In this document: positions 35,242 to 47,461 of the stretch, piece after piece
Layout: each line of letters begins with the position of its first letter
Numbering within the stretch: the stretch's first letter is position 1
Assembly (NCBI GenBank): GCA_003640385.1
Contig: RCAB01000271.1
Coordinates: forward strand, 1 to 64,000
Direction: 5' to 3'
DNA length: 64,000 nucleotides
DNA from: Setaria digitata
Lineage: Eukaryota > Nematoda > Chromadorea > Rhabditida > Setariidae
Made by a program: the position numbers and the translations under genes
Notes under the pieces: model-generated
Databases searched by the model: none
Told to the model about the DNA's origin: nothing
The model's input: the letters and a program-made list of their open reading frames with translations, nothing else

Positions 35242-37805
35242 TTAAACCGGTTTAATTTTCTCATAATGAAACTGTTGTGGCAGTAATTGATTTGTTGCTT
35301 CATCTAGAATCCTCCGTCTGATTTCATTGAACTGTTTCTGAGCGAAATCATAAAATTCACGCTCCATAATATATACTGGATTTTTATGGATCGCTTCAAC
35401 TGTTGCTCTATTGGGTGGTACTTTTCGGTTTGTATGTCGCAAATTTGCATGCCTTTCTGTAAATATTAACCTTACCACTGCATATAAATATATAGACAGA
35501 AATTTCATTAGAGAATAAAAAAACATTTCAAAATTCGACAACTTAACTTCCAGCATGTCATATATCGGTATCTTCAATTTTAGTTACGTCATCTCAAGAG
35601 CGTGACGAAGTCAAATGATTTGAGGTTCATAATTGTTTAGTAGGACACTGCTCATAGATTAAAAATAGTGACACTAAGGTTGGAAAAGCTAAAAAAAAAA
35701 AAAAAAAAAACTCGCTCAAGCGTAGTATCAGCTCAATCCGAAATTCGTTATAACCAAATTTACCTGTCAATTTTTAACCTGTATATTTATATCTCGTCTA
35801 ATAAAGAATACCAAAGATATGTTACCATCAAGTGAATCGAAATTTTTCAATGCACCGCTAAAGAATGACGGCAACAGCAACTCCAACAACTGGATGAAAT
35901 CCCGCATTCGGTCACTTAAACCAACTAACAAATAATGATTGATCAAATTTGCCTTGGCCTGCTCTAATGCACGATTGTTTCCAACCTCACTAAAACCATA
36001 TCAAAGGATTGCCTTATCCCAGAATCAGTTGAAAGGACAGTAAAAGGCAGATATTCTTTCAGAATGGATAAGCTCAATTTAAACTAAATTCATTATTTTT
36101 TATGACAAAAGATGGGAAATATGTTGAACTAATGAACTAATAAAAGTAAAAATGTCAATACTATTTTAGTAAAATTAAATAATACCTCAACAAACTCCAA
36201 ACTAAAAATAAGACGTGAGGATCAAAGGGGAAAAAAGAACTATCTCATAAAATACTGATTTCGATCTTACCTACAAAAATGATGTGTACCGCAAAAATAT
36301 GGAATCTGTAGCCACATTTGTTTCATATCACAATCACGCCCTTTTCGTACAATGCATTGATCGAATGTCTAAAAAGAAGTTTCAGAACACATCTTTACTT
36401 TCAAAATGCTTCACAGTAAATTTACACCTCATAACCACAGATTTGGCATTTCAGAAGTCTGAATTCTTTTAATAGTACAATTAATAAGTTCAGGCGACAA
36501 GCAGACAACATCAAATGTGTTTCATTTATTAAGCTAATATAAATGTAGCCAATTCGCTGCAAAGATTTAGAAATGGCTAAACCAATGAAGCCACATGAAA
36601 AATTGTTACAGATTTTTTCACTATTTCATTTTATCCACTGATCAGGCCGATGACTAGTGGTGAAATTATGTGAATTCAAGTTCATCTTAAAAATTCGAAA
36701 AACAAAATAAGCAAATTACTTAAACTTACCTCATTGTTACCTGCACGACTTCGCTTCAAACCAATACGATAATTATCGCCATAACGAAGGAAGTAATAAT
36801 AAGATATCAGCCGCTCCAACGGCTCTCTTATCAAATTTATGTACACCGGATTTGGAAGACCGAATCTGAAACACATTGTTATATGAGTCCGCGCGTTCTA
36901 TACCTAGATTTATACTGAAATTGGCAATCTGCTCCTAAATAACCAAAACTGGTAAATTTCAATAAATTTTAACACGCGAAACTCACTGGTCGCTAAATAA
37001 TACACTTGATACAGTGATAACACTTTGATAACTTTTAACATAATATTGATACACTTTTACATGTCAACAAATATTGGCAAGCCTTAAAAAAATTTGTAGT
37101 ATTCTCCTAAACACTGAAATTTTCAAAATTTACCGATTAAAATTGATAAATACAACATGACCATGATAAACAGCAGGTATTCGTTCCTTCCAATTAGTAA
37201 TATTATCGATAAAACGTCGCTGATCAACGGCATTCATTAAATAACGATTTCGGGTTAAATTTAAATGAATCACACTGAAACCGTTCTGATAACATAAACT
37301 ATACATTATTGCATTGGTAAGCGTTGTCGAACCAGTTTTCGGAACCTAAAAAAAAATTAATTCTGATATGCTATGATTTTTAACACCGTAAAATGACCAT
37401 TCAAGTTATTAATTCAAACTATTTGATACATTTTAAATGTTTAAAAGCAAACTTTCCCCTTCAGATTAATTACCTTCCTGTTTCACTGATTATTTAATAT
37501 TGCGTACTGAATAAATATTTCATGGCCTAAGAAAACTGTACTTTCTTATAAAAACTTCAACTGTTGAATTTCAGGCACAATTAATGAAGTTTGATTATAA
37601 AATTTTAAACATAAACTTCTCTTACTCGATTATAAATTACAATTGATGATGCATATGATGATTTTTCATACTTTTCGTCCATAAAATCAATCCTTCGTTT
37701 TTTGATAGGTTCCGAGCATGAAGGCCTCAAGCGTACATTGATATATATAAATATGCATAATATCAATGCCAAATTGATAATTATCCATTGAAATTTTGTT
37801 ATCAT
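35242..37805 (-). CDS. HS2ST1: Heparan sulfate 2-O-sulfotransferase
   Basis: Six exons: 37626-37805, 37134-37345, 36730-36865, 36271-36368, 35826-35989, 35242-35456 (TAA), with consistent phases and about 334 residues (human 356). Residues 7-24 are a hydrophobic type II membrane anchor. VPKTGSTTL at 61-69 is the 5'-phosphosulfate (PAPS) binding loop, and [13 protein letters not shown] from about 144 is the 3'-phosphate binding motif. YHGHV at 120-124 holds the catalytic-type histidines (equivalent to human H140/H142). [14 protein letters not shown] and [15 protein letters not shown] are family signatures. NLT and NIT sequons (N89, N108) suggest glycosylation. By family knowledge, it is Golgi resident and transfers sulfate from PAPS to the 2-OH of iduronate in heparan sulfate, acting in signalling and axon and cell migration. 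It is the counterpart of C. elegans hst-2. The ATG at 37805 is the only methionine before the anchor. Confidence 0.97.
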
Positions 37806-40800
37806 CAACAACTATTGTCTGCAAATTTTAACTATCCACAGCATATGAAATCATAACAGATGATAAACTGATAAGTTTTTGGAATTTGATAGGTTTATAA
37901 TGAATCTATTTATAAAAGCATTAAGTTAATTCATGATAACAATACTTCGAAATAAAAGTAAATATAATAATAATACACTAAAAAATGTAACACAACGTAG
38001 TGGGAACCTCAACGTAATAAATTGTTACTTAAAAATATGACAGAGAATAAAGAAATATTAAAAAAAAATTATCATTTCGAAGGAGAAATTGATTTATTTC
38101 TTCTTTGTCAATAACCTTTGTTAATGACCAAATTTGTGTTAATTCCATCTTTTTGAAAGTTTTAACCATTTATATTTCCGTTCTTCTTCTTCTTTAAATT
38201 CCCACACTAGTTAAATCGATTTAAAATTTAGAACGATTCAAAATTTAAATTAATTTAAATTTTTTCCGCACAATTTTTCATTTTTGTTAAATGTGCTTTG
38301 CATAATATTAAACTCCAATGATTTTTCATGCAATTATTAAATTATTATTGTTAAAACTGGTGAAATGGGCCGATAATTAATGATGAGAACGTGGGAAAGA
38401 CTAATGCAAACATGGAAATATAACGCAAATATGTTCCTTGTACGAAAAAAAACTACTTGCTAGCTGTTTTAGAAGGTAATTTCCGGAAAGCGAAAAAACC
38501 GGAATGGTAGGGAAGATAGACAGAAAATAATTAATGAAGCGAAGATATGATTAAGAAAATGCTCGAACGATGCAACCAACCATTGCAGCAGACCAATTCT
38601 ATCGGTTAATTCGTTTTTCGGTGGCTAAATTTGTAAGTCTCAAACTTAATTTTTAAATCAGGTCAGCAAAAGGAATTCTTTTTTCTCCAGAATATCAAAT
38701 TAGCTTTTACTCATTAATTAGAATGGCAAAAAAAACCAGAGCCATTTCATCGTACCAATTAATAAACTGGATCATTTGTTGCTCCATGATTTAATTTAGC
38801 TCAGTTTAGTTCAATTAATTCAATTTAATTTCGTTGCAGCATCCACTGGTTAATTTAATTCCATCTAATTTACTCCAATCTTATTTGCCCCAATTAGGTT
38901 TAATTATGGATTTGATTAAATTGGTAAATTATATATTTGACATTTAATTGTGAAAAGTGTTTATTTTTCCGTCCCTTTCCTCTTTCTTTTCTTAAAAAAA
39001 GAAGGAAAAAAAAACAAAAATTTCATTAAAAAAATTGCCAATTATCGCAGTGAGAAGAATTTTTAATAAATTAAAGTCCAAATGCTTATTCAGTAATTCC
39101 GAATTTGATTCGAATTAAACACACTGACACTTAATTTTAAAATATTTACGGATGCGATATACTCTTCTACAGTTCTGCAGTAAATAATTACTCATGACCG
39201 ATCGTTTAATGATAAGTGATAAAAATACTTTATTAATAATAAATGAAATGAATATTATATTAATGATGAGTGATATAAAGATTTCATTATTAATAATATA
39301 ACGTTATAAGTTCAAATAATTGTATTATTGGTAAATAATATAAAAATTGTATAAGTGATAAGCAATATAAGAATTGCTTAATGATGATAGAAATATTCAG
39401 TCTGCATCATTTCATTTAGAATTTCCCTCTTTGTTTTTATTTGCTTGTCTCTTTTTTAAAGGTAGCAAATTAATCAATTATCAATTTAATTCTTAATCAT
39501 TCTCTAAAATGCTTGCAATCCGACTAGCTTCTCGAAGTCAAAAAAAATCATTATCATTTATTTCCGTTTATTTTTCCTGTGGCACGTTTATTTTGGTCAT
39601 TGTAGTATTATAAACGAAAATATTTACTATCAGTTTTTAAAAACAATTATTAAACATTGCCAACCAATATTCATTATTTACCAATTATTACTTGTTGTTT
39701 ACCAGTAATTGCGGATTATTTGTTTGCTAAATTATTATTGTTGCTATTACTATATGCCTTTTATCACCCATTCATCATTTTTGGAGACAATTTTCAGTCT
39801 TTCTCAGTCCCAAAAAAATAATTTAATTAGTCTTACTCGACTCTCAACCGATAAATGATGTAAAGAATGATGAATGGGAAATTTTACAAAAATATTCGAA
39901 ATTTCTTGTTTTTTCTTCTCTTTTTTCGTTTTGTTGTTGTTATTCTCAATTATATTGATAAGTGTAATGATATGATTAGAAATGGTTGTCATTAATTATA
40001 CGATAGGTGGCAGTTGGCCATATCTACATTTATCTTTGATTTATCAAATTAATTCTTTAAAATAAAGAAATGAGAAAAAGAGAAGGAACTCGTTTGCTTG
40101 AAATATTGATTCATTCTTAGTTATTTTATTTAATCAATTTATTTTTAAAAGAACTGCTGATAAAGATTTGGTTAAGACTTAAATATTCGTTATTTAAACG
40201 ATTTCAACTAAACTGCATGTCGTATAAACATGTGATATACTTTGTAAAATTTTAGCTACTTCAAAAATCTGGTCTGAGAATTTTTGTGAATTAGTTAAGT
40301 TGTTAGAGAAAACAAGTTTCAATATTAAAAAGATTATCGTATAACAAAGGAACACGTGAAATTTGACGCATGATATGATCAAAAGCTATCATCATCTAAT
40401 TCAAAATTTTTAACTTGCATTACACGACAAAGCAAATGCTTGCGATAAAAGATATGAAAGGCCTTGTTCATTTAATATAGTTAAAAATTGGGAAATTTAA
40501 AAAGTAGTTTGCTAATTAATCAATCAATGGATTTTAATGAAAAAAAAAAAAAAAAAAAGGAAAATATCGCTATTTACCATGCTAATATTTAAGCTGAGAT
40601 GAATTAAAACAATATTTAAAATGGAGTGAGGGAATGAAATGACATTTGAAAGGAAAAATTTTTTAAAAAACGACGAAGAAAAATTACTTAAATTTTTGAT
40701 CAACAAAAACGAATAATTTTGAATGGGTTTCGCAGTAGTTGTTCATCACTTAATTCACATCCAAAATACTTTTTTATTCATGTTTTGTCTTTTTTTTTTC

Positions 40801-42947
40801 ATTTTTTCATTTCCAATCCTTTCATTCACATTCATTTCTTCTAACAACAATTTTAATGTTTACTTTTATCCGGTTTGCTAGAAATTTTTCTTTTTTGTTC
40901 TTGTTTCCAAAGCTAAGTAATTAAATACTTATCAAAATTTGAAATTAAATCGATCACATTCCTCTCACTTTAATCACTTGTCTTTTTACATTACATTGGT
41001 TCATTTTACCATTGGTTAATATCACTTTAGTTAATATTTCTCGATAAAATCGGCTTTAAATTATCCTCATTTGCCGATCAATTATAGAAAGATAGAATGT
41101 TTTTATAGAATTATCCAATTAACCAATTATTCATTTATTAGCTGATAATTTAAATTTCATTTTGTTGAAAAAATTCATCTGCAATGAATTGTGAATAAAT
41201 AGAGAAACCGGTTTTACAACTTCGCAAAATTCCACTGATATGCTTATATCAGAAGCATAAACATTATCAGTGCAATGATAAATAAAGTTAGAAGAACAAT
41301 AAACAAGCATATTTTATTCTAAATTCTCCCTTTATTCATCCCCTAATTATTTTGCCAAATATTTCTTAACAATCATGAAATACTCATTTCGGAAATTCTT
41401 CTCTTTTCCCTAAATTATTTTGGAAATTTCTTAATTGATTTCAGCTTGAACTTCTGAAATTACTTAGTTCATTGGAAAAAATAAATAAACTGTAGGTAAA
41501 GTTCATAATTAAACTTTAAAAAAATGAACATTTATAGCAACATATCATTGTAATAATGGATGATTATTATACTCCTAAGCAATTATTGGATTTGTATTAC
41601 AATGACGAAATATTGATGATTTGTTATGATAGCATACTGATAGATGATAACAATGAATATTTCGTAATGATAAGATATTAATCTATATTAATATAAATAA
41701 ATAATAGCATAAGATGCCGAAATGATTACTGTAATAATTTAGACTTTTTGTAATCGTCAACATACCTTTGGGATAAAATTATCCAATGCTTAAACAAAAA
41801 ATTCTTTATTGAATTTACGAATTCTTCCAGTTGCTCTTTCTACTTCTCTGCAGATGCTTACTGATAGGAAATAAGGAATAGAAAAACATGAAATCAATTT
41901 TAATTAGCGAACAAATTATACCAATGAAATTATCTCATTAAAAAAAAAAAAAATTGCTAATATCAGTGAGTGAATTACTCTACAGATACTCATAAAATTT
42001 TTTGAAAAGAATTCCTCCGATTTATTTTTGCATCTTTTTATTTCAATATTTATTAATGCCTTTTATAAGTCACCATCAACAGATATAAAATCTATTTATA
42101 AATATTAATTGAAAATAAAAAATAAAAAAACTACAAAACTGAGCACTAGAAGATTTCGTATAATAAATTAAATTTCAAAATCTAAAAATTTTGAAGTAAA
42201 AGTAAAAATAATTATTGGAAGAAAGTAAGAGAGATTTTCGGAAAATTATAAATTGTTGCTCATTCATATGAGCTCTTTTCAATACCTCTCTCTCTCTTTT
42301 CTCTCCCCCTCCCTCTATATCTCTCCCTCTCTCTGATATTCTCTTTACTTCTTTAACTTCATCCTAAAGTCAGTTAAAATTAAGACTAAGCCCAAGATAA
42401 TGAACAATTATCCCTCATGTTTCTGTTCAAATTAAGCCTCCAATTATGCTACTTGAAATTTTCTACTGTATAAAAACAGCTAGTTGTTAACAATATTACT
42501 TTACACGGAATTATAAATATCATGATTAAAAATAACTGCTAAACAAATAAGTAATTCCGATGAAGATTTACAAATTGTTATTTTAAAATTAAAGTTTAAT
42601 TTTAATTTTAGATTATTAAATTGTTATTTATTTGTTTAATTTTTTTTCAAGCAACTATAACCAATTTTTCAATGAGATGGAAAGAGTAGTTCAGTCATTC
42701 ATTCGGCTGGTCATTTAAAAAAAAAAAAAAAAAAAAACTAAATGAAGAAAAAATTATTCATATAGCAATTTTCATTTAATTTTAATTTCAACTTTTTTCC
42801 AGTTTAGAACAAACGATTTTATCCGTATTTTAATGCATAAAATGTTTTAATTAACATTTTATTTCAAAACTAATTAATTATGATTTGTCGTGTCTATATT
42901 GATAGAACAAAAATTTTTGCAAAAATATTGACAAATTATTTTTTAAA

Positions 42948-42981
42948 TTCGTGAAGCAAAATTTGTCGTTTGCTTCACGAA
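42948..42981. repeat. 13-bp perfect inverted repeat, 8-base loop
   Basis: TTCGTGAAGCAAA at 42948-42960 and its exact complement TTTGCTTCACGAA at 42969-42981. It is unusual here because the arms are of mixed composition within an AT desert. Confidence 0.88.
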
Positions 42982-43356
42982 ATTTCTTACTTAGTTCAAA
43001 TATTTTTTTTTTTTCTTTCAAAATTTCTCTTGGATTGCCATTGATAATTTAACAAAAGAAAAAAAAAAAAAAAAAACAAATAAAAATTATCCAGTTTTGC
43101 TTGAATCATAATGCCTTCGTTTTTTTTCTTTTTTTGTTAGTGCATTAAAAATTATCTCCTAAACTTCGGCATTCCTCGATGGCTGTTCAGCTTTAATTAC
43201 TGAATAACAATTAATTTAATTAAATTAATTAAATTAATTACTGAATAATAATATGTATAGCTTAGCGCATAGCTACGAATTTTAGCTTTTGGCTAACTTA
43301 TTTAATTACTAAATTAATTATTCATGTATACTCTGTAACTTATGAAAAAAAAAACT

Positions 43357-43524
43357 TATATATATAATTTTAGTTTATCTAATAATCTTTTGACTAAAAT
43401 TATATATATATATATAATTAAAATTGTATATATAATTTTATATTTTAAAATTATACATATATATAATTTTTTTTTTTATCTAATATTATACATATATATA
43501 ATTTTAAAATATTAGATAAAAAAA
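43357..43524. repeat. Cluster of AT-rich perfect hairpins
   Basis: Two long perfect stems lie side by side: arms 43357-43374 and 43393-43410 (18 bp), and arms 43471-43487 and 43508-43524 (17 bp). A shorter ATAATTTTA/TAAAATTAT inverted pair and several TA runs sit between them. Strong cruciform potential; could also be a worn mobile-element end. Confidence 0.85.
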
Positions 43525-45837
43525 GATAAAAATATTATAAAAAAATAAAAAATATTATATTAGATAAAAAAAATATGAAATAATTAGCTTCCATTGTTGC
43601 ATTATTTGCTTACTTTTTTTTTCCAGTATTTCGTTTGTTCCCTCACATATTTATTAACTTTTCCTTTTGTGCATTTCTTTATTTGTTTACTTATTATACT
43701 GATTTGTTTATTCATTTATCATTCGCTTAATTGATAACAGAAAAAAAAAAAAGGACACATATTTTTCCATATTATTTGCTTGTTGATTCAGTCATTGTTG
43801 TTATTTTGCTAAGGAATTAATTAATTCATTCAGTTAATTTTTTTTCTTTTTTTACTCACTTCATATGTTCATATCGTTACCGTTATTAGTTAAGTAACTT
43901 ATTTAGCTAGTGCATTTATTCATCCAATCATCCGTTTGTTCCATTTATTTTTTCATTTCACTTTGCAAAATAATGGCAATAATAATTTGTAATTCATAAT
44001 AAAATAACAGTACTAGTTTCTTGGATTAAATTATTAATTTTAATTATTAATACCCGAGAATAACAAATGGTACTGTGCAATAAAAATAATAGAAACATAT
44101 AAATTTTGTTTTCCTGGGCTTCAATTTGAAGTTTTGTTTTTTTTTTGAAAAGCATTCGAACCAAGTAAACTGATGCATAAATTAATTTTGAAAATTGATG
44201 GAATTTTATTTCTGATTCAAGCAAAACAAAACCGATCAAGTTTGAAGGGGCGTGGAAAGGCAAGCCAATGAAATGATAAAGAGCAGAGAAAAAGTTTTGA
44301 AAAACAATTGTGCGACAAGAAATTTTCATGAAATATCGAAAACACATCTAGAAAATATACGGTGAAAAACAGAAGTAATTTCGTCAAACAAAATATCAAA
44401 CAAGTTCGATATTTTTACACAAAAACTTACTTTTACGATTCCATTTTTACATCCTAAATTAATTGCTTATATATAATTTTATAGCATAAATACAAAAAAA
44501 AAAAGAATTGAATTCTTTTTTTACTTTTCAAATTTAGTTTTGGAAGTTTTTCATTGAAAATGTGCGTGCATGTGTGAATTCTTGCAGCACTAAAGTTTTA
44601 TCAAAGAAACATCGAAGCTAAAAAAAGAAGAAGGCAAAAAAAAATATTTTGATTTTTTTTTTTTTGAAAATAAATTTTCAAGATTTTTATTTTTTGAAAT
44701 TACTTTTCGTCATTTTTGTTATTTTTATTTGTGCAGTTTAAGACTTACAAAAAAAGTGTGACATGATTTAAGAGCGAAAAAAAAAAAAAAAAAATTCACT
44801 AAACAATAATTCGTTTCATTGCTGAGAAACAATTATGTGACAGGGAAGGAACGTTGTGCCCTCATATGCGAACTCACGTAGGAACCTATTATCAGTTTTC
44901 AAATCATGATTTTCACGCAGATACGTACGTCACTCTGTTTAAATTTTTTTTTTTTTTTTTCTCTTTTACCAACAATCCGTTACGTTTTGTTAATATTTAA
45001 CGAAACAACTAATTAACATCCTATTTTGCAAAATTAATTTTTAATGATTAAATATGGAAAATTAATCTTTTTTTTTTATTCGATTATTCGTAAATTAATC
45101 TTTATCACATACGAGCGACTCATTCTTCAACGGAAAGTAAATTTTTTTTTGGTTAGCATCCAATAACGCGCTGAAAGAGGTGCGTCAATAATAGCAGTCG
45201 TATAATTTCATAGAATCCATCGGATATTTTTTATAAAAATAAACAATTTACAGGAATTGACAGTCACGTTTATTACGTACTCCACGTGTTTCACGTCAAT
45301 ATCAGAATAGTCTCCTAATCTTATAAAATTTACCTTTTACCTGTGTTACATGACTCGCTTCGTTAAGGCTAGTGGATATGAAATTAGGAAGTTGTCTTAT
45401 TCGAGTATTATCAACTTTTGAGTAAGTTAATTTAATTTCATTTTTAATTAGCTGTGTCTCATTGTCATAAACATTTCAGGATGTCACGTCGTTTTTCACT
45501 TTTAAAATTTAAAAATATACATGAATTTCACGTAGTAAGTAATGAACAATTTATTATAAAGTTCAGTAAAATAGGCCTAAATTACACCTAATTTAACTAA
45601 CCTTAGCAGTTTAAAAAACAACTCATGAAATTGACGTTAAGGGATGGACGGAATGATAAAATCAAAAACTGTATTTCGGTTGCAACTTTTTGTGAAATTA
45701 AAATATCTCAATTTTTGAAAAACATGATCAAAAATACTGATAATGATCAAAAAAAGAATTGAAATATTGTTAAATATATATCTGAAATGTTCAACCAGGC
45801 CAATTCATTATAAATTATAATTAATTTTTCTAGGAAA

Positions 45838-45858
45838 CGACCTAATGCCATTAGGTCG
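45838..45858. repeat. 9-bp hairpin with 3-base loop
   Basis: CGACCTAAT (45838-45846), loop GCC, ATTAGGTCG (45850-45858). Exact complementarity. Confidence 0.85.
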
Positions 45859-47430
45859 ATTAGCCGTAACAACTATATTACAGGAATCTTCCAGCCTAAT
45901 TACACCTTCCACTCAATCTTGTTCAGTATAATTTTGTCCCGTATAACTGGATACATCGAACCTGACTCCAATAACTGCTTCATTTATCAAAATTATATAA
46001 AATTTCTCTTCTTTTCTTTTTCAAATTTTTATCAATTTATCAAAATTTTTTCTAAAATCATTATTCATATTATTTCTTGTATCAAAAAATATTTACCATC
46101 AAGGAATTCTTATTATGTTTCCTTTTTTTTTCTTTTTTTTATAGAAAAATTTGAATACAATTTGCATAAAACAGAATCAAAAGTAAAAAAAAAAAGCGAG
46201 AGTAAAAATAATCAACCAGTTTTACCATTAAATATATTTTATTAGATAATACTATCAATTTTTTTCTTCTAATAAAAAATGATAATTTTTCCTGCGTAAA
46301 AAAAAGAATTAATTCATTTCAAATTTTGCACTTTTTTTTTTGTCTTTTAAATCATTTTTAGCAATAAGAAAATGATACACACATCAGGGAAAAGTGAGGA
46401 AGAAAAAACATTCTGAGAACTTTATTGTCTGCAATTATTGTGTAATCATGAACTTTACACTTATAGGTGTGAAGTTTTTCAATTCAAGAATTTGAAAAAA
46501 AAAATAGTAATAAATTCTATTCTGAAATATTTCCCTTGCAAGCTTCGAGCCTTATCACGGTTTCTTCATCCTGTTCCGCCTCAAACGTTGCCTATTTTAA
46601 TCTTACTTCTGATTTCTAATTTTTCTTACTGTTCGTATCTTTCCCTGCGCTATTTGTTGTTATCTTTTACAATCCGATAATTAACTGTCATTCAATTCTT
46701 TGATTTCCTATTTAAGAAACATCTTTTTTTCTCATCTTTCAAACTGTAATAAAATTCAATCTCATACTGGCAAAAATTGGAAAAAATCTGTTGCGAATAC
46801 TTATTATGAAATATGAGTATTATTTCTGAAAAAGAAAAAAAAAAAAACGCACAAAAAATATTGTTGAAAAATTGGTAAAAAATATTTGGTGAATTGAAAT
46901 GAATTGGAATGACTGATCACTTTAATAAATTTTTTTTTTTTTCGTTTTTGAATAGCACATTTTTTGAAACAAAATCGAAAGTGGAATCTACTATTAAAAA
47001 AAAAAAAGGAATGAAAATCAAAAAATGCAATTAACAAGCGCTAAATTAATTATTGCATAAAATTTCGGTTTTTTTCTGAAATATTTTTTGATGCAACATG
47101 AAATAAAATTAACGACGAACGAAATTTTTTTTTAAAAAAAAAAAAGAAGAAAAAAAAAATACGATGAAATATGCGGAATTATTTTTAACAAATACAATTA
47201 TTTAACTGAATTTGAAAAAGAAAAAAGAGATAAAAACTAACTAACTAACTAATCGTCATTAAATTTGATTTTGTTAAATTATGACAAAGCATGTTGAAAG
47301 TCTTTAAAAATTCTCAAATCTAGGATTTTCAAGCTAATTTTAATGACGGAGGGAGGGGATTGAGAGGGGAGGATTAAATTTTCTTGGAAATTTATTTATT
47401 TTTTTCTTTTGTTTTTATTTATTTATTTAT

Positions 47431-47443
47431 TTTTCATTTTCAG
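47431..47443 (+). promoter_or_regulatory. Candidate trans-splice acceptor of the PLP-enzyme gene
   Basis: A T-rich tract ending in TTTTCAG at 47443 lies 18 bases before the ATG at 47462. This is the position expected for spliced-leader addition, though a cis acceptor for a 5' UTR exon is equally possible. Confidence 0.45.
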
Positions 47444-47461
47444 AAAGAAATTCTTTCGAAC

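Larger units (their letters stand above)
37806..47461. other. 9.7-kb gene-poor, extremely AT-rich region
   Basis: No supportable coding sequence was found on either strand. The sequence is dominated by A/T runs, TTAATT-rich stretches, poly(A)/poly(T) tracts (for example 42718-42737, 43060-43076, 44780-44792) and a pyrimidine tract at about 42280-42340. Hairpins occur at 42948-42981, 43357-43524 and 45838-45858. It could contain distal promoter elements or 5' UTR exons of either flanking gene. Open frames here are low-complexity Phe/Lys/Ile-rich. Confidence 0.6.

Noticed and set aside
35088..35303. Cys/Arg-rich frame overlapping the end of the 2-O-sulfotransferase gene
   Set aside because: It is antisense-frame noise; the conserved frame of the last exon (FHYEKIKPV then TAA at 35242) is clear.
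42280..42345. Pyrimidine-rich CTCTCT tract as a promoter or splice signal
   Set aside because: No gene nearby; likely simple repeat.
43200..43250. TTAATTAAATTAATT palindromic run as a mobile-element end
   Set aside because: Simple-sequence composition; no target-site duplication or element body could be recognised.
46438..46680. 80-codon open frame with hydrophobic residues
   Set aside because: Lys- and Leu-rich low complexity in AT-rich desert, no domain, no splice partner.
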